Shown here: positions 7,411 to 13,788 of the stretch, piece after piece
Layout of the letters: each line of letters begins with the position of its first letter
Numbering within the stretch: the first letter of the stretch is position 1
Origin: Candidatus Aerophobota bacterium
GTDB lineage: Bacteria > Aerophobota > Aerophobia > Aerophobales > B3-G15
DNA: 13,788 nucleotides
Direction: 5' to 3'
NCBI GenBank assembly: GCA_030607715.1
Contig: JAUWJM010000032.1
Coordinates: 1-13,788 of the forward strand
Translations under genes and position numbers: made by a program
Notes under the pieces: generated by a model
Told to the model about the DNA's origin: nothing
Seen by the model: only the letters and a program-made list of their open reading frames with translations
Database searches by the model: none

Positions 7411-7590
7411 TTGGTCCCAAAGTTCCTCTCTATCTTCTTTATGCCATCCAGAGAAAATAAAGAAACCTTCCTTCTCTTTTCTTTTTGTTGAGTTTTTACC
7501 TTTTATGAAGGGGCATTGTTTTTGTGAAATTTATTATTTCCCTTACCTACCAGTATACAGAGCTTTTTAGTAAAGAACAGACTATCTCTT
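7411..7590 (+). repeat. Long direct repeat, copy A
   Basis: This segment matches 12186-12360 in the same orientation. Bases 7417-7454 are identical over 38 nt to 12191-12228, a 26-nt block spanning gttgagtttttacc is also identical, and the rest is similar with small indels up to the GTATACAGA block and beyond. It lies between the secreted-protein fragment and the AOR stop codon. Copy B begins 35 bp after the transposase stop, so copy A may be the remnant 3' end of another copy of that element. Confidence 0.75.
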
Positions 7591-7606
7591 AAAAGGCAGC
7601 TTCATA

Positions 7607-9562
7607 TTAAGAGACCAAAAGACCATATTTTTTTAATGTGTTTGCTACCTTCTCTAAGCCGAGTTGTTCTAAACATTTAGTGGTCTGCAAACCTGTTCGA
7701 ACATCCCAATTGTGAAGTTTGTAGTATTCATCAAGCATCTTCTCCCATCTTGCCCTATCAATTTTGACACCTTTGTATTTTCCAGATTTGATCTTTTCCT
7801 CAAGAAACCTACGAGGAGGCACATCGTCATTCCGTGAGAATCTAGCATGAAGAGTGTTAAATGCTTTTTCTACATTAATAATTCGCTCACCAATAAGTAA
7901 AAGATCAGATTTAGTGAAATTAGCTCCAGTTGCACTATTCAGCAAGTTTTTATAATCATCTAGTGATATCAAATCGGGTGTAAAGTATCGACTTATGTAA
8001 TAACATACTCCCAGTGCATCAATTATTACCTTTAATCTTTCATGATAAACTACAAGAGCTGCTTTGCCTTCATAAATTTGAGGAGAACAAGCATTTGGTA
8101 CTCCTATGATAGCTTCAGCTACCTCATTTGACCAAGCCGGGGAGAATTCTGTAATAGGAGCTCCTCTCATGTGGGTTCCCCCCCTAGAGTCAACCATACA
8201 TCCTAAGGCCCATCCTATCATGGCTCTAAGAGGCTCATCAAGAACTTGCCCTTTTACAGAGCTGACATACTTTTCACTGTTCTTTCCTAAAAGCTTTGCT
8301 CCTTTTTGCAATCCATCAGCTACAATTTTACCTAATCCTCGTCTATAGGCGATATCTTCAATAAGTTTTTCAACAGCTTTATAGTTACCCCAAGTGAGAT
8401 TAAGACCTTCAGTATCTTGAGCAGTAAGAATTCCTTTCTCGAAACACTCGAATAACCAAGCAATACTTGGAGAAACCGTATTCAAGTCAAGGCCCAACTG
8501 ATTACACATAGAATGAGCTTTAATAACGAAGGCAGCGGAATCAATATCTAATCTGGTCCCAAAGTCCCAAAGCGAACCAGCCTGTATACCCCAGCAAATG
8601 CATCTGGCGTAAGGTCCCTCTGTAATTTCATAAACTTTACCACAAGCAATAGGACAACTATCACAGCTTAAACTTCCAGTTTCAAACTTATGGAAAAAAT
8701 CAGGACGCAAGTTGATCATCTTCTCAGGCGCCATTGCGGCATCTTGAAAATTCCTAGCAGGGTTAAAAGATACTTCATTTTGTAAAGGGATCAATCCATA
8801 AGTTCCTTCTTTTTTAAGATCTTTAGCAACCTGTGATTTTTCAATTTTTTTCCAGGCACTCCGAACAAATCCCATAAATCTTTTAGGATCAGCCACTTCG
8901 ACCTTGCCGCTCCCCTCTACTGCAATAGCTTTTAACTTCTTTGCCCCCATTACAGTTCCAACGCCACAGCGACTAGCTGATCTTCTCCCGTCAAGAATTA
9001 TAGCAGCACCTTGAACCATGTTCTCCCCTGCAGGACCAATAGCAGCTACAGTTACTCTTGGACTGTTGAGCTCTTGTTTGATCAAGTAAGCTGTTTCATT
9101 TGTATATTTCCCCCATAAATGGCTGGCATTACAAAATTTAACCTGCTTATCTCGAATATGAAGGTAAATAGGCTGCCTCGCCTTACCTTTAATTACAATG
9201 CAATCTATCCCAGCAAATTTCATAGCGGGAGCGAATTTCCCTCCCGCGCTACTGTAAGCTATACCTTTCGTAGCACAGTTCTTTGTTGTTACCATAAGTC
9301 GGCTACCCCCTGGCGCTAATGTCCCCGATAGAGGTCCTGTTCCAAATATCAGTAAATTATCGGGGCTTAAAGGACCACAATAAGGAGAAGTTTCAGTAAA
9401 TAAAATCCAATCATTGATTCCTACTCCACCAAGAAAATCCACAAAATAAGGAAAAGAAGACTTATAATAGTATGTCTCCGAACCTAAATCTACAAATAGT
9501 ACCTGCCCTAAAAAACTACTTACCTCTTTATTATTCATTTTATTATGTCGACTAGAAGCCAT
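7607..9562 (-). CDS. Aldehyde:ferredoxin oxidoreductase family tungstoenzyme
   Basis: A 651-residue protein of normal AOR length. The family oxidises aldehydes to acids at a tungsten-bis-pyranopterin centre and reduces ferredoxin in the cytoplasm. The N-terminal domain has GPLSGTLAPGGSRLMV (76-91) and SSAGGKFAPAMKFAGID (104-120), typical pterin-binding segments. A [4Fe-4S] cluster is held by C300, C303, C307 and C520, the last within DALGVC (515-520). The usual DPR-type pterin motif of the middle domain is replaced by DEPLRA (442-447), so this is a divergent subfamily and its substrate cannot be named. The C-terminal NWDVRTGLQT (618-627) is also typical. The start ATG at 9562 has AAAGGAGG 5 nt upstream; the internal ATG at 9538 is less well placed. 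A two-cluster ferredoxin lies upstream on the same strand but is separated by mobile DNA. Confidence 0.95.
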   Translation of the reverse strand: MASSRHNKMNNKEVSSFLGQVLFVDLGSETYYYKSSFPYFVDFLGGVGINDWILFTETSPYCGPLSPDNLLIFGTGPLSGTLAPGGSRLMVTTKNCATKGIAYSSAGGKFAPAMKFAGIDCIVIKGKARQPIYLHIRDKQVKFCNASHLWGKYTNETAYLIKQELNSPRVTVAAIGPAGENMVQGAAIILDGRRSASRCGVGTVMGAKKLKAIAVEGSGKVEVADPKRFMGFVRSAWKKIEKSQVAKDLKKEGTYGLIPLQNEVSFNPARNFQDAAMAPEKMINLRPDFFHKFETGSLSCDSCPIACGKVYEITEGPYARCICWGIQAGSLWDFGTRLDIDSAAFVIKAHSMCNQLGLDLNTVSPSIAWLFECFEKGILTAQDTEGLNLTWGNYKAVEKLIEDIAYRRGLGKIVADGLQKGAKLLGKNSEKYVSSVKGQVLDEPLRAMIGWALGCMVDSRGGTHMRGAPITEFSPAWSNEVAEAIIGVPNACSPQIYEGKAALVVYHERLKVIIDALGVCYYISRYFTPDLISLDDYKNLLNSATGANFTKSDLLLIGERIINVEKAFNTLHARFSRNDDVPPRRFLEEKIKSGKYKGVKIDRARWEKMLDEYYKLHNWDVRTGLQTTKCLEQLGLEKVANTLKKYGLLVS

Positions 9563-9582
9563 TTGAACCTCCTTTCTGGTTT

Positions 9583-9640
9583 AGACTCCCTCCACAGAAC
9601 CGGACTTGAGGTTTTCCTTCACCCGGCTCCTCAGGAATAC
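9583..9640 (-). ncRNA. Hairpin resembling a group II intron segment that normally precedes the intron ORF
   Basis: On the minus strand GAGCCGGGTGAAGG, an AAAA loop and CCTCAAGTCCGGTTC form a stem, followed by TGTGGAGGGAG. This closely resembles the GAGCCG...CGGTTC hairpin found just before the reverse transcriptase gene in many bacterial group II introns. No reverse transcriptase follows; the AOR ribosome site starts within about 15 bp. Assignment is from memory of the pattern. Confidence 0.4.
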
Positions 9641-9930
9641 CTTCCTTAAAAACTAAGTTTGACAATTAATGTTGTTATTCCTTAATAGATGCACATTACA
9701 ATTTTTTGTTTGGCACTATTAACTTTGCTTTCACTTGTTACATAAGGATTCTAGCGATTGAGATTTGTAAAGGTAATTTACCTTGTTTCATATAAGGTAG
9801 TTTAAGTATTCCTTTTCCTTTAATTTCCCACCTTTCCAGTTTTTCTTACCTCCCTTTCAACCCAGTTTTTTTGTGAATTTGGGTTGAAAATTCCCCTTCC
9901 AAAATCGAAAAGAATGAAAATTGAGCCTCT
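9641..9930. other. AT-rich non-coding flank of the mobile block
   Basis: I see no gene. It contains an imperfect 30-bp sequence at 9774-9803 repeated at 12446-12475, and the strong hairpin at 9855-9889. Confidence 0.4.
9855..9889. repeat. 10-bp perfect inverted repeat upstream of the IS promoter
   Basis: TTTCAACCCA (9855-9864) and TGGGTTGAAA (9880-9889) with a 15-nt loop. It could act as a transcription block protecting the element from outside read-through; this is inferred from position. Confidence 0.55.
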
Positions 9931-9958
9931 TTGACATTTCTCTTTTAGGTGGTATATT
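9931..9958 (+). promoter_or_regulatory. Promoter of the DUF6788-like/transposase unit
   Basis: A perfect -35 TTGACA (9931-9936), a 16-bp spacer and -10 TATATT (9953-9958). It lies 36 bp before the ATG at 9994. Confidence 0.6.
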
Positions 9959-9980
9959 CTTGTTGTATTTATGCAACAAG
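9959..9980 (+). promoter_or_regulatory. 7-bp inverted repeat at the transcript start of the IS unit
   Basis: CTTGTTG (9959-9965), an 8-nt loop, CAACAAG (9974-9980), directly between the -10 box and the AAAGGA ribosome site. It could be an operator or a leader hairpin near the start of the mRNA. Confidence 0.35.
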
Positions 9981-9993
9981 AAAGGATTTAATT

Positions 9994-10350
9994 ATGCTTA
10001 ACTCTACTTTAAACTCTCTCTACACAAGAAGAAAAACCTTGCGAGAAGAGTTATGTAAGCTAGGTCCATTTTTAAGGGGCTCAATAGTTGAATACAAAAG
10101 AACTTGTGGTAAACCTAATTGTAAGTGTCAAAGAGGTTATCTTCACACTTGTAGCTACTTTTCCTCAAGAATACACAATAAGACCCAAATGCTCTGTCTT
10201 CCCAAAAGAATCCCAGAAATAAAGAAAGAAGCTATTTCTTGGTGCTCTAACTATAAAAGAGCTAAAGAGATTATGGAAGAGCTTACCTTAATTAACCTTA
10301 ACATTCTTAAAGAGAAAATACGCTCTTCCCGAGCTTCAAGGAGCCGGTGA
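9994..10350 (+). CDS. DUF6788-like small protein associated with a transposase
   Basis: A 118-residue protein resembling the DUF6788 family often found just upstream of DDE transposases; its biochemical role is unknown to me. The N-terminal helix (about 5-22) is followed by LGPFLRGSIVEY and the cysteine motif CGKPNCKC (C38, C43, C45), likely a metal or structural site. A basic, helical C-terminus ends SRASRSR. The frame is open from 9949, but the ATG at 9994 has AAAGGA 7 nt upstream and fits the family start, so it is chosen. The transposase begins 37 bp after its stop, across two hairpins. Unlike the transposase, this gene shows no frameshift. Confidence 0.75.
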   Translation: MLNSTLNSLYTRRKTLREELCKLGPFLRGSIVEYKRTCGKPNCKCQRGYLHTCSYFSSRIHNKTQMLCLPKRIPEIKKEAISWCSNYKRAKEIMEELTLINLNILKEKIRSSRASRSR

Positions 10351-10399
10351 GACTGCCTGTAGTGCCTGCCTCACCGGATGAGCTAAAATGCCAGCTCAT
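10344..10399 (+). promoter_or_regulatory. Tandem hairpins at the gene junction, second loop holds the transposase start codon
   Basis: CCGGTGAG (10344-10351) pairs with CTCACCGG (10370-10377). Directly after, ATGAGCT (10378-10384) pairs with AGCTCAT (10393-10399) around an 8-nt loop aaaatgcc that contains the transposase ATG (10388-10390). The first arm overlaps the TGA of the DUF6788-like gene. The layout suggests translational control coupled to the upstream gene. Confidence 0.5.
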
Positions 10400-12151
10400 T
10401 TCGTAAGTAAAAACTTAGGTATATTCTCCCTTACTAAGATTCTCGGGAAAATAAATTTAGCTAATGAGGGGGCTTCATCAAGATTCCAGGATCCCTTTCC
10501 CAAGGATGAGAGGCGTTTTCTCTCCCACTATCAATATAAAAAGCGCTATATTGAGATAATCCCCTAATGAAGAGATCATGGGGGCTTATCTCGTATGTTT
10601 GTGAGCTTAATTGATTTATCCTTTATCCGCTCTTTAGTAGCTGATGTTTATGGCAAAAAGGGTTATCACTGTTATGATCCAGCCAGTATGTTCTGTCTAG
10701 AGATCTCGAGGGTTCTTGATGGCTACAAGCACACTAAATCTTTTTGTAAGATCCTAAGGGACCCTCAAAGAGGTCTTCGTTACTGGGCCTATGCAGGGCT
10801 TACCAAAGAGCATATCCTTCCGAGAATGATTTTTCCAATTTTCGAGCAAGATGTGGAAGGGAAAAATATAGAGAAATTCTACAAGTTTTGGTAGATATAG
10901 CTTACTTCTTGGGTTTTCTTTCAGGGCCTCTCATCGCCTCCACCGATGGAACCCTATTTCCTACCTTTTCTCGTTTTAGGGGATGTGATTATTTTGAGAA
11001 AGGATGCCAAGGGATTCAAATAACTGGCCTTTTACCAAGAATCAAAAGAAGAGTAAATAAGCTTCTTAGTCATCCCGAGAAAATAGTTTTAGGAAAGAAA
11101 TATCAAGTTTAGAGCAAGATGTCCTTCTCACCATTTTCCCGAAAAGAAAAAGAAACCTTTAATAAACCTATTTAGCTTTAGCTTTTCCCGTTTTGACCCT
11201 AACAAAGAACAAGATGGAACTGCTCGTCTCTTAGGAACAGAGAATAAGCTAAGAGAGCTTGGCCTTATACTTCTTCCCTTAAAATCAAGCATCAACCTTA
11301 TTCAAATGAGCCCCTCTTTAGATACATGTCTCATAAAATGTCCCCGTCTCCCTTCGGATATTGAGGCAAGAAGAGGAGTAAGAAGATCAAAAGAGGATCC
11401 ATCAAGACTTGAGTACATCTTTGGCTACAACAAGGTAACCTTGACCTTAAAAAATCCTCTTTTGGGCATTGAACTATCTTCTGATTCGGTAACTAAACAG
11501 GGTAATATCTACGAGGGAAACTATTTTATCCAGCTTCGGCAAAGATTCAAAGATCAACATCCTCACCTTAAGATAGCTATAGACTTAGGCGATGGTCATT
11601 ATGATGATGAGTCTAACTATAAATGGTGTAGAGGAAATGGCTCAGAACCTGGCTTTGATTACAACTCAAGAGGTGAAAACCTAAATGAAGAGGCTCTTTT
11701 AAAAAGAGGCTATGATAAAAATGGAACTCCCTTTGCCCCTTGTGGAAGATTTACCAAGTGGAAGTGTTACAATCCTAAAATAGAAAGAAACTGCTTTTCC
11801 TGTGAAAAAGAGTGTCTTAAAGAATCACCTGATAATCCTTCTCCTTCCAACTGTCTCCACAGAGATAATGAACATGGTTTTTCCACTAAAATGTCAGTTA
11901 ACTCTCATACTCGCCTTATCTTAAGGTGGCACAGAGCAAGTCCTATCTACAAAAAGATCAAAAGCTATAGAACATCATCGGAAAGGAGTAATTCTACCTG
12001 CAAGGAAAATGACCTGGGTATCTTAAAGCGCCCAAGAGTTAGGGGAATCAAAAGAGCAGCTGTGCTATCTTATCTTTCCGATATTGCCAGTTTCTTGAAA
12101 AGAGTCTTTGGTCTTGTCATTCGGGCAACGGTAAACTTAAGGAAATACTGA
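10388..12151 (+). pseudogene. DDE-type transposase with multiple frameshifts
   Basis: From the ATG at 10388 (MPAHFVSKNLGIF) a transposase of roughly 585 residues can be pieced together only by correcting indels. KRYIEIIP runs into TAA TGA at 10567-10572; dropping a T there and adding a G to the run near 10583 would continue as NEEIMGGLSRMFVSLIDLSF. Around 10862 an A is missing from an A-run, since GKKYREILQVLVDIAYFLG resumes in the next frame. An extra T near 11108 makes a false TAG after GKKYQV, after which RARCPSHHFPEK continues to 12151. Likely catalytic acidic residues are in ASTDGTLF, IAIDLGDGHYD and the SSERSNS region near the C-terminus. The latter half contains several CxxC-like cysteines. 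The damage makes self-mobility unlikely, unless the indels are read errors in homopolymers. Confidence 0.82.
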
Positions 12152-12185
12152 AGAACAAAGAATAAAAAATACTGGGAAAGACTTT

Positions 12186-12360
12186 TTGGTCCAAAGTTCC
12201 TCTCTATCTTCTTTATGCCATCCAGAGAGAGTAAAAAGCCTTCCTTTCTCTCTTTCCCTTTTGTTGAGTTTTTACCTTTTATGAGGAGGTATTGTTTTTG
12301 TTAAATTTACTATCTCCTTACATATTGGTATACAGACCTTTTCAGTCAATTTTATCTCTC
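12186..12360 (+). repeat. Long direct repeat, copy B
   Basis: Same-orientation partner of 7411-7590; bases 12191-12228 are identical to 7417-7454. It begins 35 bp after the transposase stop and is probably the non-coding 3' part of the insertion sequence. The two copies flank the AOR gene and the insertion sequence, about 4.8 kb. Confidence 0.75.
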
Positions 12361-12403
12361 ATTTAGGAAAAATTTCTTCCCTCCAAGAAAAATTTGCTAA
12401 ATG
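12360..12403. repeat. 19-bp imperfect inverted repeat downstream of the transposase
   Basis: Arms 12360-12378 and 12385-12403 pair at 16 of 19 positions around a 6-nt loop ccctcc; the outer CATTTAG/CTAAATG is perfect. There is no T-run for a canonical terminator. It may mark the element's end or block transcription. Confidence 0.5.
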
Positions 12404-12480
12404 AACTCCTCTTTCTTGAAAAACCCATGATAAAGAGCAAAAACTTAAATTACCTCTTGTTTCATATAGTAGTTTGATAT

Positions 12481-12730
12481 TATGCCACGGTCTTCGACCC
12501 TAGGAAGCAGCTACCCCCTCGCCTATAGCAGAAGTAGCTATGCTGCCTTCCACGAAATGAAGCGTGTTGGCCTTCCCAATGACAATTATTTCGGGGTTCA
12601 ATCCCTTTGGCTCCTTGTCTGCAACCCGATACCTCCTTTCCCCTGGCTTCACATGACTTGTTACCTTACCATATGCAGGGTTCAGTGCAGGGGAAGTGGC
12701 TGACCTTTCCCAAAGCCAGATTTCTCTGTT
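12481..12730 (-). ncRNA. GC-richer structured stretch, possible group II intron domain I remnant
   Basis: This stretch is clearly less AT-rich than its surroundings and is not convincingly coding: frames on the plus strand give low-complexity, Ser/Pro/Cys-rich peptides. It folds locally: GGAAGCAGCTA near 12512-12522 can pair with TAGCT..GCTGC.TTCC near 12536-12552. The minus strand contains GAGCCAAAGGGATTGAACCCCGAA, phrases reminiscent of group II intron domain I. It has the same orientation as the intron-like hairpin at 9583-9640, so both could be pieces of one intron split by the insertion sequence. Family assignment is tentative. Confidence 0.35.
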
Positions 12731-12806
12731 TATCAGCTCTCATAATTCTAATTGTCTTGTCATTTTTCACCTTTTCCTATGAGAGATGAACAGAATTACC
12801 AGCTGG

Positions 12807-13073
12807 CTAACATAAACTTTGCTCGGTGTACTCATATTGTAGAACCCCACTTTGACAAAAAGACACACACAACCCACAATTATCACAACCAAATCTTTCT
12901 TTATTTTTTGTTCGAAAGATAGTGATATCTCGTTCATTGGTTAAGTTGTTGCGATAGATTAAAATACTCGCTCTAGAAGGCCAAAACGAACCTGTGTGAT
13001 GAAATGAGCAAGCTAATTCGCATGCGGCACAATCGATACACAAATTCTCATTTTTTATCTGAACACGCCTCAT
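12807..13073 (-). CDS. Small 2[4Fe-4S] ferredoxin, probable AOR electron partner
   Basis: An 88-residue protein with two four-cysteine motifs: C12, C15, C18, C22 (CIDCAACELAC) and C63, C66, C69, C73 (CDNCGLCVSFC). CSFHHTGSFWPSRASI after the first motif is typical of ferredoxin-like subunits encoded next to tungsten AORs. The ATG at 13073 has AAGGAGG 7 nt upstream. It ends in TAG after EYTEQSLC, 12 residues beyond the second motif. Many AOR-linked relatives are longer, so a small C-terminal loss at the edge of the mobile block is possible. It reads toward AOR on the same strand, about 3.2 kb away across inserted DNA, and the two were probably one operon. It would accept electrons from AOR in the cytoplasm. 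Confidence 0.82.
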   Translation of the reverse strand: MRRVQIKNENLCIDCAACELACSFHHTGSFWPSRASILIYRNNLTNERDITIFRTKNKERFGCDNCGLCVSFCQSGVLQYEYTEQSLC

Positions 13074-13199
13074 TTCTTTTCCTCCTTAAGCTAATTAAGT
13101 ATTCCTTTCGCTTTAAGTTCCTCTCTTCTTAGCTTTCCTTTTGTTCCTTCCAAGCTAGACAACTTCACAGAAGATTGAACCATGTCTGAATTTTAGCTG

Positions 13200-13234
13200 C
13201 CAGTCGAGAGTTTCAACTAACTACTCTCGACTGG
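13200..13234. terminator. 12-bp perfect hairpin between the binding-protein gene and ferredoxin
   Basis: CCAGTCGAGAGT (13200-13211) and ACTCTCGACTGG (13223-13234) with an 11-nt loop. It starts 17 bp after the stop of the binding-protein gene on the minus strand. No T-run follows on either strand, so it may be a weak terminator or an mRNA-processing or stability element that lowers expression of downstream genes. Confidence 0.5.
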
Positions 13235-13250
13235 AACAGACTATTTAGTT

Positions 13251-13788
13251 CTAATCCGGGATGTTCTTCCACAAATTCATGGTTTTCATTAAAGCTTTAT
13301 AAAATTTCCTCTGGCGATCTTTTCCCATTCTTTGCGTGATACGATTCCACTCTTGAGCTGCCTTATCTAAAGCTTCCTGGGCGGTTTTCTTCCCTACCAT
13401 GTAGTTAGAAATCTCAATTTCCAGTTTCGACGTATATTCGTTATATCCAGGTATGATGGGCTCAGGGTACCCCCTTTCTAAACAAGCTTTGTGAACAGGA
13501 CTAAATCTATCAGCACCTGGAAAAAGCTTCTTTATACGAGGGTCGGCAAAAGTGGAGAGGCGTATTGGGTCTTCAGTGCCATCATATACCTGACACATTG
13601 GAACCATAGCGTAGTTGCTAGACAAATACTGTGTTACAAGATAGGCTGCTTCTGGATGTTTTGAGTATTTGGAGATAAACATAGTATATCCACCTGCTAA
13701 TATACTGGATTGATTTACTTTTCCATTTACTTCAAACCCAGGTGGTACTGCATACCCTATTTTGCCGACTATTTCAGAGGCTGGATCA
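13251..13788 (-). CDS. ABC transporter extracellular solute-binding protein, C-terminal part (5' end outside window)
   Basis: The frame is open from the right edge to the TAG at 13251-13253, about 178 codons. IGYAVPPG, followed by an AGGYTMFISKYSKHPEAAYL stretch, is the typical late segment of family 1 (sugar-type) binding proteins. There a glycine-aromatic strand leads into the helix ending in a conserved AA. The helix-rich C-terminus has TAQEALDKAAQEWNRI, also typical. The first methionine, at 13682, is internal, not the start. The signal peptide and N-lobe are outside the window. It lies upstream of ferredoxin and AOR on the same strand, separated from ferredoxin by 177 bp and a strong hairpin. 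The substrate is unknown; carbohydrate or a polyol is the family norm. Confidence 0.85.
   Translation of the reverse strand, partial: DPASEIVGKIGYAVPPGFEVNGKVNQSSILAGGYTMFISKYSKHPEAAYLVTQYLSSNYAMVPMCQVYDGTEDPIRLSTFADPRIKKLFPGADRFSPVHKACLERGYPEPIIPGYNEYTSKLEIEISNYMVGKKTAQEALDKAAQEWNRITQRMGKDRQRKFYKALMKTMNLWKNIPD

Larger units (their letters stand above)
9855..12403 (+). mobile_element. Decayed insertion sequence: DUF6788-like gene plus DDE transposase
   Basis: The element contains a small DUF6788-like gene and a broken transposase in one transcription unit with its own promoter. The limits given are the outer hairpins (9855-9889 and 12360-12403), because I found no convincing terminal inverted repeats or short target duplication. 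Repeat copy B starts 35 bp after the transposase and may be the element's 3' end. An imperfect 30-bp direct repeat (9774-9803 and 12446-12475) brackets the element. The block separates ferredoxin from AOR. Confidence 0.6.

Noticed and set aside
7585..7614. TCTCTTAA/TTAAGAGA as the AOR terminator
   Set aside because: AT-rich 8-bp stem overlapping the stop codon with no T-run; too weak to call.
8106..8348. Plus-strand open frame inside AOR
   Set aside because: Antisense shadow of the middle AOR domain.
7411..12360. CRISPR array or tandem repeat array
   Set aside because: Only two copies, about 4.8 kb apart, with no spacer-like spacing.
12482..12703. Open frame of 73 codons in the structured stretch
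   Set aside because: Low-complexity peptide rich in Ser, Pro and Cys, no ribosome site, and it coincides with an RNA-like structured segment.

Overview
The window is AT-rich DNA from what looks like an anaerobic bacterium. It has bacterial promoters and Shine-Dalgarno sites, an FeS flavoenzyme operon of the electron-bifurcating kind, a tungsten aldehyde:ferredoxin oxidoreductase (AOR), and bacillithiol genes. The phylum cannot be fixed from sequence alone. An uncultured anaerobic lineage, or a low-GC anaerobe that acquired bacillithiol genes, would both fit.

Layout. (1) 1-2915, minus strand: an operon of a GltD/NfnB-like NADPH flavoprotein, a NuoE-like [2Fe-2S] subunit and a NuoF-like FMN/NAD subunit that runs off the left edge. 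It is read from a near-consensus promoter that overlaps a Rex-like operator. The set resembles the Stn/Bfu type of electron-bifurcating transhydrogenase, or the accessory part of a bifurcating hydrogenase. (2) 3422-7195, plus strand: a rhodanese domain lacking its 5' end, then bshC, bshA and bshB1 for bacillithiol synthesis. This locus is damaged: bshC carries an in-frame TAG and bshB1 loses its C-terminus at a junction near 6970. Right of that junction lies the 5' part of an opposing gene for a secreted protein. (3) 7189-7606: non-coding DNA holding one copy of a roughly 160-180 bp repeat. (4) 7607-9562, minus: an intact AOR. (5) 9580-12806: a 3.2 kb block of mobile DNA. It contains a DUF6788-like gene, a multiply frameshifted DDE transposase, the second repeat copy, several strong hairpins and two structured stretches that look like group II intron remnants. 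(6) 12807-13788, minus: a two-cluster ferredoxin and the 3' end of an ABC-transporter sugar-type binding protein.

How it fits together: the ferredoxin and AOR face the same way and were probably neighbours in one redox operon before the mobile block separated them. AOR, ferredoxin and the NuoEF/NfnB-like complex would all trade electrons through ferredoxin, NADH and NADPH, and a Rex-type sensor is the expected regulator. The most useful points for follow-up are the Rex-like site, the in-frame TAG in bshC, the bshB1 deletion junction, the split ferredoxin-AOR operon, the long direct repeats flanking AOR plus the IS, and a transposase start codon placed in a hairpin loop. I saw no CRISPR array, tRNA, rRNA or defence system.
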